This document shows positions 34,931-43,900 of a DNA stretch of 64,000 bases, piece by piece. The DNA comes from an archaeon (GTDB lineage Archaea; Thermoproteota; Nitrososphaeria; Nitrososphaerales; CADDZS01): assembly GCA_029850555.1 (NCBI GenBank), contig JARCRS010000031.1, forward strand, positions 62,001 to 126,000, read 5' to 3'. The notes under the pieces were generated by a model that was given only the letters and a program-made list of their open reading frames with translations, ran no database searches and was not told the origin of the DNA. Every line of letters starts with the position of its first letter. Position 1 is the stretch's first letter. A program made the translations under genes and the position numbers.

Positions 34931-36151
34931 TTGAGCGAGATAGAAGATCAACACATTATCCCAACGTATCAAAAATTCCCGATTAAGGTAGTGAAGGGCT
35001 CGGGAGCTCTTTTGTGGGATGACCAAGACCGCGAGTACATAGATCTTTCCGGTGGATACGGGGTTGCGATAATCGGACACGCGAATCCGTTTGTCGCAAG
35101 AGCCCTCTCAGATCAGTCAAGAAAACTAGTGACGTGTCATGGGTCCCTTTACAACGATGCTCGGGAAGCCTATCTCTCTGAGCTTGTGAAAGTTCTTCCC
35201 AAAGGACTAGATCACGTGTACTTCTGCAACAGCGGCGCGGAAGCAAACGAGGCGGCAATTAAATTTGCTAGAAAGAAGACCGGAAGGAAGGAGATAGTTG
35301 CGTTTACAGGAAGCTATCATGGCAAGACCTATGGCGCCCTTTCGGCGACTTGGAACCAGAAATACAGAAAACCATTCGAACCTCTATTGGAAGGAGTCAG
35401 ATTTTCTCCGTTCGGAAATTTAGAGAAGGCAGACCAATCCATATCCAGCGAAACTGCCGCGATTATAGTAGAGCCGATACAAGGAGAAAGTGGAATCCAC
35501 CTTCCTCCCGAAAACTTTCTTCCACACCTGAGAGATTTGGCAGATTCGACTGGCTCTGTCCTCATATTTGACGAAGTACAGTCGGGGTTTGGGAGGACCG
35601 GGAGTATGTGGGCATGTGAGAATTGGAATGTCGCACCAGATATTTTGACTGCTTCAAAAGGAATAGCAGGAGGCGTGCCATTTGGCTTTACGGCTGTAAG
35701 GGCAGACATTTCCTCGTCTTTGAAACCTGGGGAGCAAACGAGTACATTCGGCGGTAATGCGCTATCCTGCGCTGCCGCACTAGCTGCTTTAAGTTTCCTT
35801 CAGGATGAACACTTACTAGAAAAGGCACGCGAAAACGGATCATACTTTATTCAAAAGCTAGAGTCGATTGTCCATGCAAGGCATCATGGCCTCGTCCGTG
35901 AAGTTCGAGGAAAAGGGCTAATGATTGCTGTTGAGCTCAAGATACCGGTGAAGGACGTGATCAATCTAGGTTTCAAGCACAACCTCATATTACTTTATGC
36001 GGGACTGAACATTCTGAGATTTCTTCCTCCTCTAGTCATTACAAGAGATCAAGTTGACAAAGTAGTTAGTTCACTAGACTCGATTCTTACATCTATCGAA
36101 TCCCAAGCGAATGGCGCCAATTTGGAAAATAGATTGCAGGCAGAGGCCTAA
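34931..36151 (+). CDS. lysJ: LysW-gamma-L-lysine aminotransferase
   Basis: PLP-dependent class III aminotransferase converting LysW-aminoadipate semialdehyde to LysW-lysine, related to ArgD. Markers: EYIDLSGGYGVAIIGHANP near the N-terminus, GSYHGKTYGALSAT, IVEPIQGESG, the LIFDEVQSGFGRTG motif, and the PLP lysine in TASKGIAGG. I place the start at TTG 34931, which gives the usual N-terminus (SEIEDQHIIPTYQKF); the open frame extends back to an ATG at 34856 overlapping lysZ, but those residues are not family-like. Followed 5 bases later by the regulator gene. Confidence 0.92.
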   Translation: MSEIEDQHIIPTYQKFPIKVVKGSGALLWDDQDREYIDLSGGYGVAIIGHANPFVARALSDQSRKLVTCHGSLYNDAREAYLSELVKVLPKGLDHVYFCNSGAEANEAAIKFARKKTGRKEIVAFTGSYHGKTYGALSATWNQKYRKPFEPLLEGVRFSPFGNLEKADQSISSETAAIIVEPIQGESGIHLPPENFLPHLRDLADSTGSVLIFDEVQSGFGRTGSMWACENWNVAPDILTASKGIAGGVPFGFTAVRADISSSLKPGEQTSTFGGNALSCAAALAALSFLQDEHLLEKARENGSYFIQKLESIVHARHHGLVREVRGKGLMIAVELKIPVKDVINLGFKHNLILLYAGLNILRFLPPLVITRDQVDKVVSSLDSILTSIESQANGANLENRLQAEA

Positions 36152-36156
36152 AATAA

Positions 36157-36573
36157 TTGCCCGATCAAACAGACGACAAAATATTATCTATTTTGAGGGA
36201 AGATGCGCGAAAGCCATTCGTCGATATCGCGAAATCAGTCAATCTCTCTGAAGCAGCTATTCGTAGAAGAGTTTCAAATCTGATTAAGAATGGCTCAATT
36301 TCACGATTCACGATTGAGACAAATATTGGCCCTCAAGCAAGGGCAATTAGCCTTATCTCTGTGAATCCGAACTCACCGACAACCGAGGTTTCCTCACGAC
36401 TGAAGAGAGTTAAGGGGGTTGACTCTATATTTGAAATCACGGGCGAATACGATATCGCAGTGATTGTTTCTGGCTCGAATATAGCAGAAATAAACTCCAC
36501 AATCGACGAAATACGCAAACTAACAGGCATAGATGATACGAATACCGTAGTTGTTTTGAAGACTGTTCTCTGA
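36157..36573 (+). CDS. lysM: Lrp/AsnC-family regulator, LysM-like
   Basis: 138 residues: N-terminal winged HTH (DDKILSILREDARKPFVDIA, then LSEAAIRRRVSNLIKNGSI) and C-terminal ligand-binding RAM domain (IFEITGEYDIAVIVSG near 90-105). TTG start 5 bases after lysJ. Sulfolobus LysM is an Lrp-family activator of lysine genes that responds to lysine; location inside this cluster supports the same role by inference, though the symbol rests on context rather than on a unique motif. Confidence 0.85.
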   Translation: MPDQTDDKILSILREDARKPFVDIAKSVNLSEAAIRRRVSNLIKNGSISRFTIETNIGPQARAISLISVNPNSPTTEVSSRLKRVKGVDSIFEITGEYDIAVIVSGSNIAEINSTIDEIRKLTGIDDTNTVVVLKTVL

Positions 36574-36702
36574 TTTCGCAGCAAATAGTGTTATATTCGT
36601 TCCTTTCCTGCGTTAATCGTAAGTAAGGGCAAGTATTTGCAGTCCTCGAGTTCTTCTACTGGCAATTATGATTCTCGAAGTGAGAATAATAGTACTCAAT
36701 TA

Positions 36703-37860
36703 ATGAGTCGCTTAAAGATCCTAGATTCGACCCTCCGTGAAGGGGAACAGAGTGTGGGAGTCTCCTTCACGAGACGACAGAGAATACAGATAGCTTGGAT
36801 GCTTGATTACTTTGGAGTTGATAGCATCGAAATCAGTCCTGCTGTCTCGCAATCGCACCGAGAATCCTTGCAGGAGATGATGAAAGCTGGTTTATCAACT
36901 CAAATCGTCTCTCACGGAAGAGCTCTTCCTGAAGACGTGGACGTATCAAGAGCCTGCGACGTCGAGTGGGTCGCAATGTATCACTCAGTTTCAGATATCC
37001 ATCTCAGCTCAAAACTTCACATTAGCAGAGAGGCTGCGCTTGAAAGATCTATTAGGGCAGTTGAATACGCGAAAAGTCATGGTTTGAAACTAAGATTCAC
37101 CGTTGAGGATGCAAGCAGAGCAGATCCAGAGTATTTGTCACATTTTATATCGGAGATTTCGAAAGCTGGAGCTGATCGTATTGGTATACCGGATACAGTC
37201 GGAATTATGTTACCTCAGGGAATGGCTAAATTGGTCGAGCTCGCACGGAAAGCTACCAATCGACCAATCGATGTTCACTGCCACAACGATCTTGGGCTAG
37301 CCCTAGCCAATTCCCTTGCTGCAGCCGAAGCCGGAGCTGATCAAATTCATGTCACAATAGACGGCTTGGGCGAAAGAGTTGGAATCACCTCGCTTGCGGA
37401 ACTCACCATGGCCCTCAAATTGCTCTACAATTCTAATCGATCATTCCGATACGAGATGCTGAGTGAACTTTCAAAGCTTGTCTCTTCTTATACAAACAAT
37501 CCAGTACCGGCTACAAGGCCAATTGTCGGAAAAAATGCTCACACTCACAAGGCGGGAACACATCTTGCTGCAATGATTAGGAATCCCGAAGCGTACGAAA
37601 TTATTCCTCCAAGGCTTGTCGGAAACACAAGGAGACTAGTATTCGGAGAACTCTCGGGAAAGAATGGCGCAGCATATCTTTTGCGTATTCTTGGAGTCGA
37701 GCCCACGATGGAAATGAGCAAAGCGATCGCAATCGGGCTAAAGAATTTGCAATGCGGAGATCTCTTCGAGCTTGCAGTAGATGATCGCCTCGAGGTTAAA
37801 GCTCTGGAATCAGAGTCAAAGATCAAACAAGCTGAAGTTTTTGCCTCATCGTCTAATTGA
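36703..37860 (+). CDS. lysS: Homocitrate synthase
   Basis: Condenses 2-oxoglutarate with acetyl-CoA, first step of the alpha-aminoadipate pathway. LeuA-like TIM barrel with ILDSTLREGEQSVGVSFT at the N-terminus, the divalent-metal motif VHCHNDLGLALAN, and GERVGITSLAELTM. The frame is open from a TTG at 36637, but the extra 22 residues are Ser/Asn-rich and not family-like, so I prefer the ATG at 36703 that gives MSRLKILDSTLREG. A TATA-like GTTATATT near 36590 would suit either start. Feedback inhibition by lysine is typical of the family. Confidence 0.92.
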   Translation: MSRLKILDSTLREGEQSVGVSFTRRQRIQIAWMLDYFGVDSIEISPAVSQSHRESLQEMMKAGLSTQIVSHGRALPEDVDVSRACDVEWVAMYHSVSDIHLSSKLHISREAALERSIRAVEYAKSHGLKLRFTVEDASRADPEYLSHFISEISKAGADRIGIPDTVGIMLPQGMAKLVELARKATNRPIDVHCHNDLGLALANSLAAAEAGADQIHVTIDGLGERVGITSLAELTMALKLLYNSNRSFRYEMLSELSKLVSSYTNNPVPATRPIVGKNAHTHKAGTHLAAMIRNPEAYEIIPPRLVGNTRRLVFGELSGKNGAAYLLRILGVEPTMEMSKAIAIGLKNLQCGDLFELAVDDRLEVKALESESKIKQAEVFASSSN

Positions 37861-37893
37861 AAGAAATCAAGTTAGGAGGTGAAATCAAATCAA

Positions 37894-38064
37894 ATGGCTA
37901 GTTGTCTCGAATGTAACCAGAACATCAGAGTTCCACAGGACGCCATCGATGGTGAAATTGTGACATGCGGGGATTGTGGAACCTGTTTTGAGCTTGAAAT
38001 ATCTGAATCGGGTGTATTGACATTGAAAACTGCAGAATCAGTGGGAGAGGATTGGGGAGAGTGA
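37894..38064 (+). CDS. lysW: Amino-group carrier protein LysW
   Basis: A 56-residue acidic protein to which alpha-aminoadipate (and possibly glutamate) is attached through its terminal Glu. Zinc ribbon cysteines: SCLECNQNI at residues 3-11 and VTCGDCGTCFELE at 23-35. The C-terminus is exactly EDWGE, the invariant carrier tail. An AGGAGGT ribosome-binding site at 37874-37880 precedes the ATG at 37894 by 13 bases; a GTG at 37879 is in frame but overlaps the site and is less likely. Directly before the ligase lysX. Confidence 0.96.
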   Translation: MASCLECNQNIRVPQDAIDGEIVTCGDCGTCFELEISESGVLTLKTAESVGEDWGE

Positions 38065-38074
38065 TTGCTCGGCA

Positions 38075-38947
38075 TTGACTGCTAGAATCTCGATGGTATA
38101 CGATCTAGTTCGGCTCGAAGAAAAGGCCATAATCGAGGCTGCGAAGAAAAGGTCGGGCGAACTAGAGTTCAAGGCATTTGATTCAAAGGATCTTCGCTTT
38201 GATCTTTTGAAAGGTGGAAACCAAGCAAAGGAAAAATTCGGGCAGATAGTCCTTCAGCGCTGCGTGGCATACTTCAGAAATGTGCACTTGACCGGCGTAC
38301 TGGAAGGCTTTGGTCTCCAAGTCGTGAACAATCTCTCTACAGCCCTCATGACTGGTAATAAAGCCCTAACAACTATGGCTCTTTCCAAGGCAAATGTGCC
38401 TACACCGCGGACAATGCTCGCGTTTACGAAAGAGCAAGCGCTGGCTGCTCTCGAAGAACTCGGATATCCAGCTATAATAAAACCAACAATCGGAAGCTGG
38501 GGAAGACTAGTCGCATCTGTGAGCGATGTTGATGGGGCAAAGAGCGTCATCGAAGATAGGGAAGAGATGCCGGCAATGTACCATGTCTACTACCTCCAGG
38601 AGAAAGTGAGGAGGCCGCCGAGAGATATTCGAGCGGTGGTCATCGGAGAGAGAACGGTTGCCGCTATTTACAGAATTTCGACGACTGGAGATTGGAGGAC
38701 TAACACAGCTCGGGGAGGAAAGGCCGAAAATTTACCGATTTCAAAAGAGCTAGATGACATTTGCCTTCGTTCGACAAAACCCTTTGGACGAGGGATCTAC
38801 GGGGTCGACCTGATGGAATCCGAGAGGGACGGACTGCTAGTTCATGAAGTGAACAACACAACAGAGTTCAAGAATGTTCTTGCACAGAGTGGAGTTGACA
38901 TTCCTGGGTTAATAATTGACTTTCTGTTAGAACAAGAGAGAAACTAA
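38075..38947 (+). CDS. lysX: LysW-alpha-aminoadipate ligase
   Basis: ATP-grasp ligase joining the alpha-amino group of alpha-aminoadipate to the LysW C-terminal Glu. The 290-residue protein has MVYDLVRLEEKAIIEAAKKR at the N-terminus (LysX/ArgX/RimK-like), PAIIKPTIGSWGRLV for ATP binding near 131-145, and HEVNNTTEFKN near 256-266 for metal binding. TTG start 10 bases after lysW. Only one such ligase is in the window, so whether it also or instead uses glutamate (ArgX role) cannot be decided from sequence by eye; the surrounding genes favour lysine. Confidence 0.92.
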   Translation: MTARISMVYDLVRLEEKAIIEAAKKRSGELEFKAFDSKDLRFDLLKGGNQAKEKFGQIVLQRCVAYFRNVHLTGVLEGFGLQVVNNLSTALMTGNKALTTMALSKANVPTPRTMLAFTKEQALAALEELGYPAIIKPTIGSWGRLVASVSDVDGAKSVIEDREEMPAMYHVYYLQEKVRRPPRDIRAVVIGERTVAAIYRISTTGDWRTNTARGGKAENLPISKELDDICLRSTKPFGRGIYGVDLMESERDGLLVHEVNNTTEFKNVLAQSGVDIPGLIIDFLLEQERN

Positions 38948-38968
38948 ACTGAAAGCGTACAATTTAAT

Positions 38969-40141
38969 ATGATTAAAGGAGTTGAAGTTATGACCTTGAC
39001 AAGACAATTGAGCCAGGTTTCCGCAACAGATCAGAAGAAAGAGGCGCGCATTGCGTTTGCGGTGAAGATTTTGTCGACCTATTCACCATCCGGCGAAGAG
39101 GGTGAGTTAGCGGCACTGCTTCGTTCGGAACTGGAAGCGCGCGGCCTTGATCCAAAAAGTGATGCAGCGGGCAATGTCATTTGCGAAACTGGTTCGGGAC
39201 CACGTACTCTGCTTTTCTGTCCTCATATTGACACAGTGCCCGGAAGGCTTCCAGTCAGAAGAGAAGGCAACGTTTTGTATGGAAGAGGAGCTAGCGACGC
39301 AAAAGGGGCACTACTTTCAATGTTATTTGCTTTTGAAGACATTGCTGAAAGATTGGAAAAAGATCCGATCAAAAAGTCGAAGAGCCGTCTGATCTTTGCA
39401 GCAGTAGTTGAAGAAGAAAGAGAAAGCAAGGGCCTTGACCAATTGATCAAAGACAATGTTAGAGCGGACGCTGCAATTTTCGGCGAACCATGTGGCGTGA
39501 ACAGAGTAACGGTTGGATATAGAGGACACGTTCCTGTTTCTTTTGAAATTGTCACTAAAGAAGCTCACGCGAGCGCGCCTTGGATTACTACCAACGCAGC
39601 TGAAGTAGCATTTTCTCTTTACGAATCACTTCGGACGGGCTTAGCCACGCCGCAATCTGAGAGCATTGACTCGGTGTCGGTTGCAATCACTAAGATAGAA
39701 TCGGGAACATCTCACAACGTCATACCAGGACACGCAAAGATGTCAGTTGACATTCGGGTACCGATTGGAATGAGCGCCGAAAAGGTTGCAAAGAAAGTGT
39801 GCGAGATAGCATCAGAGAGCGAAAAATCGCACCGTTGTAGGATTGTTTCGAACTTGGCGGAATGGACAGAACCCTATAGGGCCAAACTGGATAGCAAGAT
39901 TGTTAGATCTATGAGCAGGGCAATAATCAAATCTGGATTAAAGCCATCATTCATTTCGAAGTCCGGGACGGGTGACATGAATACTTATGCCCTGGCGCTT
40001 GCAGTTGACTCCATAACTTACGGACCGGGTGACACACGACTTTCACACACAGACTCGGAGTTTATTGATATGCAGGATGTTTTTGCTTGCGCAAACGTAC
40101 TCGTTGGGACCCACTCTGAATTCTTCGCTTTTGAAGTCTAA
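38969..40141 (+). CDS. lysK: LysW-lysine/ornithine hydrolase
   Basis: M20-family zinc peptidase releasing lysine from LysW, the last step. Motifs: LLFCPHIDTVPGRLPV with the metal-binding His/Asp near residues 79-90, YGRGASDAKGALLSML near 104-119, and VVEEERESKG near 148-157 with the catalytic Glu. Length 390 is slightly longer than typical (about 350) because of an N-terminal extension. The ATG at 38969 may be preceded by untranslated sequence; ATG at 38990 is an alternative. Confidence 0.92.
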   Translation: MIKGVEVMTLTRQLSQVSATDQKKEARIAFAVKILSTYSPSGEEGELAALLRSELEARGLDPKSDAAGNVICETGSGPRTLLFCPHIDTVPGRLPVRREGNVLYGRGASDAKGALLSMLFAFEDIAERLEKDPIKKSKSRLIFAAVVEEERESKGLDQLIKDNVRADAAIFGEPCGVNRVTVGYRGHVPVSFEIVTKEAHASAPWITTNAAEVAFSLYESLRTGLATPQSESIDSVSVAITKIESGTSHNVIPGHAKMSVDIRVPIGMSAEKVAKKVCEIASESEKSHRCRIVSNLAEWTEPYRAKLDSKIVRSMSRAIIKSGLKPSFISKSGTGDMNTYALALAVDSITYGPGDTRLSHTDSEFIDMQDVFACANVLVGTHSEFFAFEV

Positions 40142-40155
40142 AAAGTGAACAAGAC

Positions 40156-41424
40156 TTGGTAGGAAAGACTCTAGCAGAGAAAATAATTGGAGAACACACT
40201 GCGAATGGAGTCGTATCGTGCGGAGAAGTTGTTATCGTAAAAGTTGACTACACGTTTTCTCACGACGCATCCGGCCCCCTCCTGATTAGTCAGCTCGGAA
40301 AATTCAAACAAGATTCAACACTAGGCTCCTTAGACCAAGATAGAACTATCTTTTTCATTGACCATGCGGTCCCGCCGCCAACCAAGGAACTCTCAAACGA
40401 TCAGGAAATTGTCAGGCAATTTGCGATGAATAACGGCCTCGTTCTTTCTGATGCTGGAAAAGGAATTTGCCATCAAGTCATGGCTGAAGACTATTCAGCT
40501 CCCGGCAATCTAATAGTGGGTACCGACTCGCATACCTGCACTTCCGGCGGCCTTTGCGCTTTCGCAACTGGAATGGGAGCTACTGATATTGCTGTTGCTA
40601 TGCGTTTACGTAAGACTTGGCTTCGCGTTCCTGAGACAATAAAGGTGATCATGAATGGAACACCAACGCGAGGAGTCTTTGCAAAGGATTTGATCTTGAA
40701 GACTCTATCGATACTAGGTACTGACGGAGCCACTTACAAGTCTCTAGAATTCCAAGGACGAGCCGTAGACGAGATGGACGTCTATGGCCGGCTGACGCTT
40801 GCCAACATGGCAGTGGAAGCTGGCGCTAAGACTGGCTTGATTCAATCCGACTCTCGAACTAAGAATTATCTTGACGAGTTTGGTCGCGGAGAACAATGGA
40901 GGGAAATCTTTCCAGATGAAGATGCGATTTACGAATCGGAGATTTCTCTTGATGTAAGTGAGCTAGAACCTCAGGTTGCCCTGCCCGGGTCCCCAGATCA
41001 TGTAAAGCCGATTTCGGAGGCAAAAGGAGCTAAAGTGAACGAAGTTTTCATTGGAAGTTGCACCAACACTAGGATCGAGGACATGAGAATTGTAGCGCAA
41101 ATTTTCAAGGGTCGTAAAAAGGCAAAGGGACTGAAGCTGATAATCACACCTTCGTCTCAAAAAGTGTACTTGAGGTGCATGAATGAAGGAATCCTCGAGA
41201 CTCTTATTGAGGCTGGCGGAGTAGTTACCCCAGCGGGTTGCGGTGTCTGTTTTGGAGCACTCGGAGGAATTCCCGCGGATAACGACGTGATATTTTCTAG
41301 TTCTAACAGAAACTTTCCAGGCAGGACTGGGAATCCAAAAGCACAAACTTATCTCGGTTCGCCCGCAACGGCCGCAGCTACTGCGATTAACGGATTCGTT
41401 TCGGATCCAAGAGAATTTCTCTAA
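40156..41424 (+). CDS. lysT: Homoaconitase large subunit
   Basis: Large subunit of the aconitase-family hydro-lyase converting homocitrate to homoisocitrate. Iron-sulfur cluster cysteines are seen in TDSHTCTSGGLCAFATG near residues 119-135 and in the pair VTPAGCGVCFGALGG near 356-370. FIGSCTNTRIEDMR near 296-309 is the other family hallmark. The 422-residue length is that of IPMI/HACN two-subunit enzymes. TTG start. The companion subunit follows 14 bases later. LeuC and this protein are close relatives; the cluster context supports lysine over leucine. Confidence 0.92.
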   Translation: MVGKTLAEKIIGEHTANGVVSCGEVVIVKVDYTFSHDASGPLLISQLGKFKQDSTLGSLDQDRTIFFIDHAVPPPTKELSNDQEIVRQFAMNNGLVLSDAGKGICHQVMAEDYSAPGNLIVGTDSHTCTSGGLCAFATGMGATDIAVAMRLRKTWLRVPETIKVIMNGTPTRGVFAKDLILKTLSILGTDGATYKSLEFQGRAVDEMDVYGRLTLANMAVEAGAKTGLIQSDSRTKNYLDEFGRGEQWREIFPDEDAIYESEISLDVSELEPQVALPGSPDHVKPISEAKGAKVNEVFIGSCTNTRIEDMRIVAQIFKGRKKAKGLKLIITPSSQKVYLRCMNEGILETLIEAGGVVTPAGCGVCFGALGGIPADNDVIFSSSNRNFPGRTGNPKAQTYLGSPATAAATAINGFVSDPREFL

Positions 41425-41438
41425 AGGTTGATATCCCG

Positions 41439-41933
41439 ATGTCTGGTCGTTCTTGGAAGTTTAAAGATAATATCAGCACAGATGAAATATGTCCTGGTCG
41501 TTATATGAGCCTGCGCTCTAACCTGCCAGAGCTAGCAAAACATACGCTAGAAGACGCGCGAAAAGAGTTTGCTATGGGCGCGCGCTTGGGAGATTTTGTG
41601 GTCGCTGGCAAGAATTTTGGAATGGGATCCAGTCGAGAGCATGCACCATTAATCATCAAGATGTGCGGGATCAGGGCCATTTTGGCTCAATCCTTTGCAA
41701 GAATCTTTTACAGGAATGCAATCAACATAGGTCTGCCGGCGATCATATGTGACACTTCCCAAATTTCGGAGGCTGATGAATTGGACCTAGACATAGGAAA
41801 GGGGCTGGTTCTAGACAGAACGAAGGAAATTCAGATATCATTTCCAAAGATGAGCCCCACGATGGAAGCTATACTGAACGAAGGTGGACTGATTCCATAT
41901 GTCGAGAAATACGGCGATCTTTTGCTGGCATGA
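41439..41933 (+). CDS. lysU: Homoaconitase small subunit
   Basis: Swivel-domain subunit, 164 residues. WKFKDNISTDEICPGRYM at residues 6-23 and NFGMGSSREHAPLIIKMCG near 61-79 are diagnostic; the latter carries substrate-binding Ser/Arg. FARIFYRNAINIGLP near 91-105 follows. The last four bases overlap the start of the dehydrogenase gene. The residues between the first two motifs, which govern substrate length, read RYMSLRSNLPELAKH, and cannot be assigned reliably by eye. Confidence 0.92.
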   Translation: MSGRSWKFKDNISTDEICPGRYMSLRSNLPELAKHTLEDARKEFAMGARLGDFVVAGKNFGMGSSREHAPLIIKMCGIRAILAQSFARIFYRNAINIGLPAIICDTSQISEADELDLDIGKGLVLDRTKEIQISFPKMSPTMEAILNEGGLIPYVEKYGDLLLA

Positions 41934-43018
41934 CAAAATATAAGCTAGCCATGCTTAATGGGGATGGCATAGGACCAGAAGTGGTTTCTAGCGCCAGATC
42001 TATTTTGGAGACGGCTTCGCAAGTTACTGGTTTGGAACTTGAATTTATCGAACTTCCCGTGGGTCTCGAAGCCTACAAGAATTTTGGAAGAACTCTTCCA
42101 CCAAATACAATTGAGGGCATGAGCCAATCCGATGCGTGGATTCTTGGACCGTTACAGACAGGGTCGTATCCAAAAGATGACAGAGATTATCCAATGTCCT
42201 CAGGAAAGATCAGGAAGTACTTTGATCTGTTTGCAAACATAAGGCCTGCGAAATCATACATTCCTAAAGTTGCAAGTAACATCGATCTAGTAATCGTAAG
42301 AGAGAATACTGAGGATTTCTTTCCAAATATAAATCTCTTCAAAGGGTACGGAGAATTTTGGACTGACAAAGATACTGTTGTTTCGCTAAGAGTAATTAGG
42401 CGATCATCCTGCAAAAGAATCGCGAAGACTGCATTTGAACTTGCTCGGTCTAGGAACCAAAAGAAGCTCGTTACGGCTGTCCACAAATCAAATGTGTTGA
42501 TAGAAGGAGATGGCTTGTTTTTGGAAGAGGCTAACCGCGTTTATGAAGAGGGCTTTCGAGATCTCAGATTTGAGCAGAAATTAATTGACAGCGCATCGAT
42601 GGAGCTAGTTTTGAAACCCGAACGATTTGATGTAATATTGGCTACCAATTTGTTCGGCGACATTATCTCGGATGAGGCGGCAGGTCTCGTTGGAGGATTG
42701 GGCTTTTGCCCTTCTCTTAACTCTGGTGAGAAACATGCAATGGGACAGGCAGTTCACGGGACCGCCCCGGATATCGCTGGTAAGGGGATTGCGAATCCCG
42801 TATCAGAAATACTCTCAAGTGTTATGCTTCTAGACTGGCTTTTCTCACACAAGGGGGAGGAAAGGAAGGTCTATGAGACAGCTCGAGTAATTGAGAGAGC
42901 AATCAAAAAGCAACTCTCATCTCAAGACCCTAAGGATAAGACACTTGACATAGATGGGAATGCGTCAACCCAAGAATTCACATCGCGTCTATCTAACCGG
43001 ATTCTAGTTGACAGCTAG
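41930..43018 (+). CDS. hicd: Homoisocitrate dehydrogenase
   Basis: NAD-dependent beta-decarboxylating dehydrogenase of the isopropylmalate/isocitrate family, converting homoisocitrate to 2-oxoadipate. 362 residues: LNGDGIGPEV near the N-terminus, LFANIRPAKS near 99-108, VIVRENTEDFFPN near 121-133, catalytic Lys in VTAVHKSNVL, and LATNLFGDIISDEAAGLVGG near 239-258, with HGTAPDIAGKGIANP after it. ATG overlaps the LysU stop (ATGA). Family members include 3-isopropylmalate dehydrogenase; assignment to homoisocitrate is from the lysine cluster. Confidence 0.9.
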   Translation: MTKYKLAMLNGDGIGPEVVSSARSILETASQVTGLELEFIELPVGLEAYKNFGRTLPPNTIEGMSQSDAWILGPLQTGSYPKDDRDYPMSSGKIRKYFDLFANIRPAKSYIPKVASNIDLVIVRENTEDFFPNINLFKGYGEFWTDKDTVVSLRVIRRSSCKRIAKTAFELARSRNQKKLVTAVHKSNVLIEGDGLFLEEANRVYEEGFRDLRFEQKLIDSASMELVLKPERFDVILATNLFGDIISDEAAGLVGGLGFCPSLNSGEKHAMGQAVHGTAPDIAGKGIANPVSEILSSVMLLDWLFSHKGEERKVYETARVIERAIKKQLSSQDPKDKTLDIDGNASTQEFTSRLSNRILVDS

Positions 43019-43054
43019 CTTAATTGCCTAGCAAATAACAGGCATCACGTCGAA

Positions 43055-43213
43055 ATGTCCGGCCTCCGAGAAAAGCAAGTTGCACAAAAGGAAGAGGCCG
43101 TCATGTGCCCGCTCTGCGGGAACGAGATGACCTATATTCAGGTCTGCCATCTTCGCTGCAATTTCTGTGGTTCAGAGCTATCATGCGAAGATAAGGGCTG
43201 GTTCTGGGGATAA
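43055..43213 (+). CDS. 52-residue double-cysteine-pair zinc protein
   Basis: Short ATG frame encoding an N-terminal helix-like polar stretch, then MCPLCGNEM (residues 17-25), HLRCNFCGSELSCEDKGW (32-49) and a final FWG. Two CxxC pairs plus an extra Cys make a compact zinc ribbon. It begins 37 bases after the homoisocitrate dehydrogenase gene and may be part of the same transcript. Similar tiny zinc proteins are frequent in Nitrososphaerota. Function unknown; the cysteine spacing makes it likely to be real. Confidence 0.65.
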   Translation: MSGLREKQVAQKEEAVMCPLCGNEMTYIQVCHLRCNFCGSELSCEDKGWFWG

Positions 43214-43252
43214 AAACGTGGAAAAATGAGGCCGAACAAATGACAGATCGTC

Positions 43253-43438
43253 TTGCTCCGGAGAAATTACCCGTCCAGCGCCTGTGCGGAAGATAGAGCT
43301 AGGGTCCTTCAAATAGTATCTATCAATTCCGATGATATCACTTTAGAAATCGGGTATCCTAACTTCGTTCATACAAGTAATTGCCTAATTGTCAATGAAG
43401 AGCTAGAATCCATCGAACAACTATCGGATAAAAAATAA
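43253..43438 (+). CDS. Short hypothetical protein, start uncertain
   Basis: A 61-codon frame from TTG encodes an acidic, strand-rich sequence (VLQIVSINSDDITLEIGY) resembling a folded small domain. An ATG with a good context at 43240 lies in another frame and runs only 18 codons, so either the start is the TTG or there is a frameshift. No family recognised. Treat as tentative. Confidence 0.3.
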   Translation: MLRRNYPSSACAEDRARVLQIVSINSDDITLEIGYPNFVHTSNCLIVNEELESIEQLSDKK

Positions 43439-43604
43439 ATTGAAACACTGATTGCTTAGCCTATACACCCGTGAGGACGTACTACGATAATTGTTATTTA
43501 AGGAACAAGCAATGGCATTATTCGAAATTATAGTATGTCAGCCACCGTTTTTTTCTGTGACCATGAAAGAGGATTGAATTTAATTACAGTACAAACAATG
43601 GCTA
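43435..43604 (-). repeat. Second, inverted locus of the 85-bp unit family
   Basis: Read on the minus strand, one complete unit begins at 43604 (TAGCCATTGTTTGTACTG) and runs to 43519; a second start (GCCATTGCTTGTTCC) lies at 43518, 86 bases on, and its unit is only weakly conserved. Blocks CTTTCATGGTC, ACAGAAAAAAACGG, TGACATACTAT and ATAATTTCGAATA are identical or nearly so to those at 31482-31740. The region lies in the 460-base gap before the phosphohexomutase gene. The rightward flank (43605-43720) holds a hairpin-like pair ACATACACAGCC/GCTGTATGTGGC and T-rich sequence. Confidence 0.75.
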
Positions 43605-43900
43605 TAAGTTAGGGCGGAGACCCAATTACATACACAGCCAATTCAGTACAGCTGTATGTGGCTGACCAAAGTGGGGGAGTGTAAAAACGAGAAAAAACAT
43701 TGTTTATGGCTTGTCGCTTTGTCTCAATTCTGAGGTCCTTTTTTGATTAATAGAATTAGCAATTCCTTCTGAATCTATCCCAATTCAGCCAGCTCTTTAC
43801 CGAGCAGCTATCGCAGTGATTATAAGAAGGGCTTCGCTTTTGATTCCACCAATAATAAACGACTTTATGCCGCGATTCTTTCTAATCAAGGGACTTTGGG

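Noticed and set aside
43730-43760. Similarity between T-rich sequences here and at 48295-48325
   Set aside because: Both contain a G-rich start followed by TTTTTTGAT, but flanks do not align; ordinary U-rich terminators explain them.
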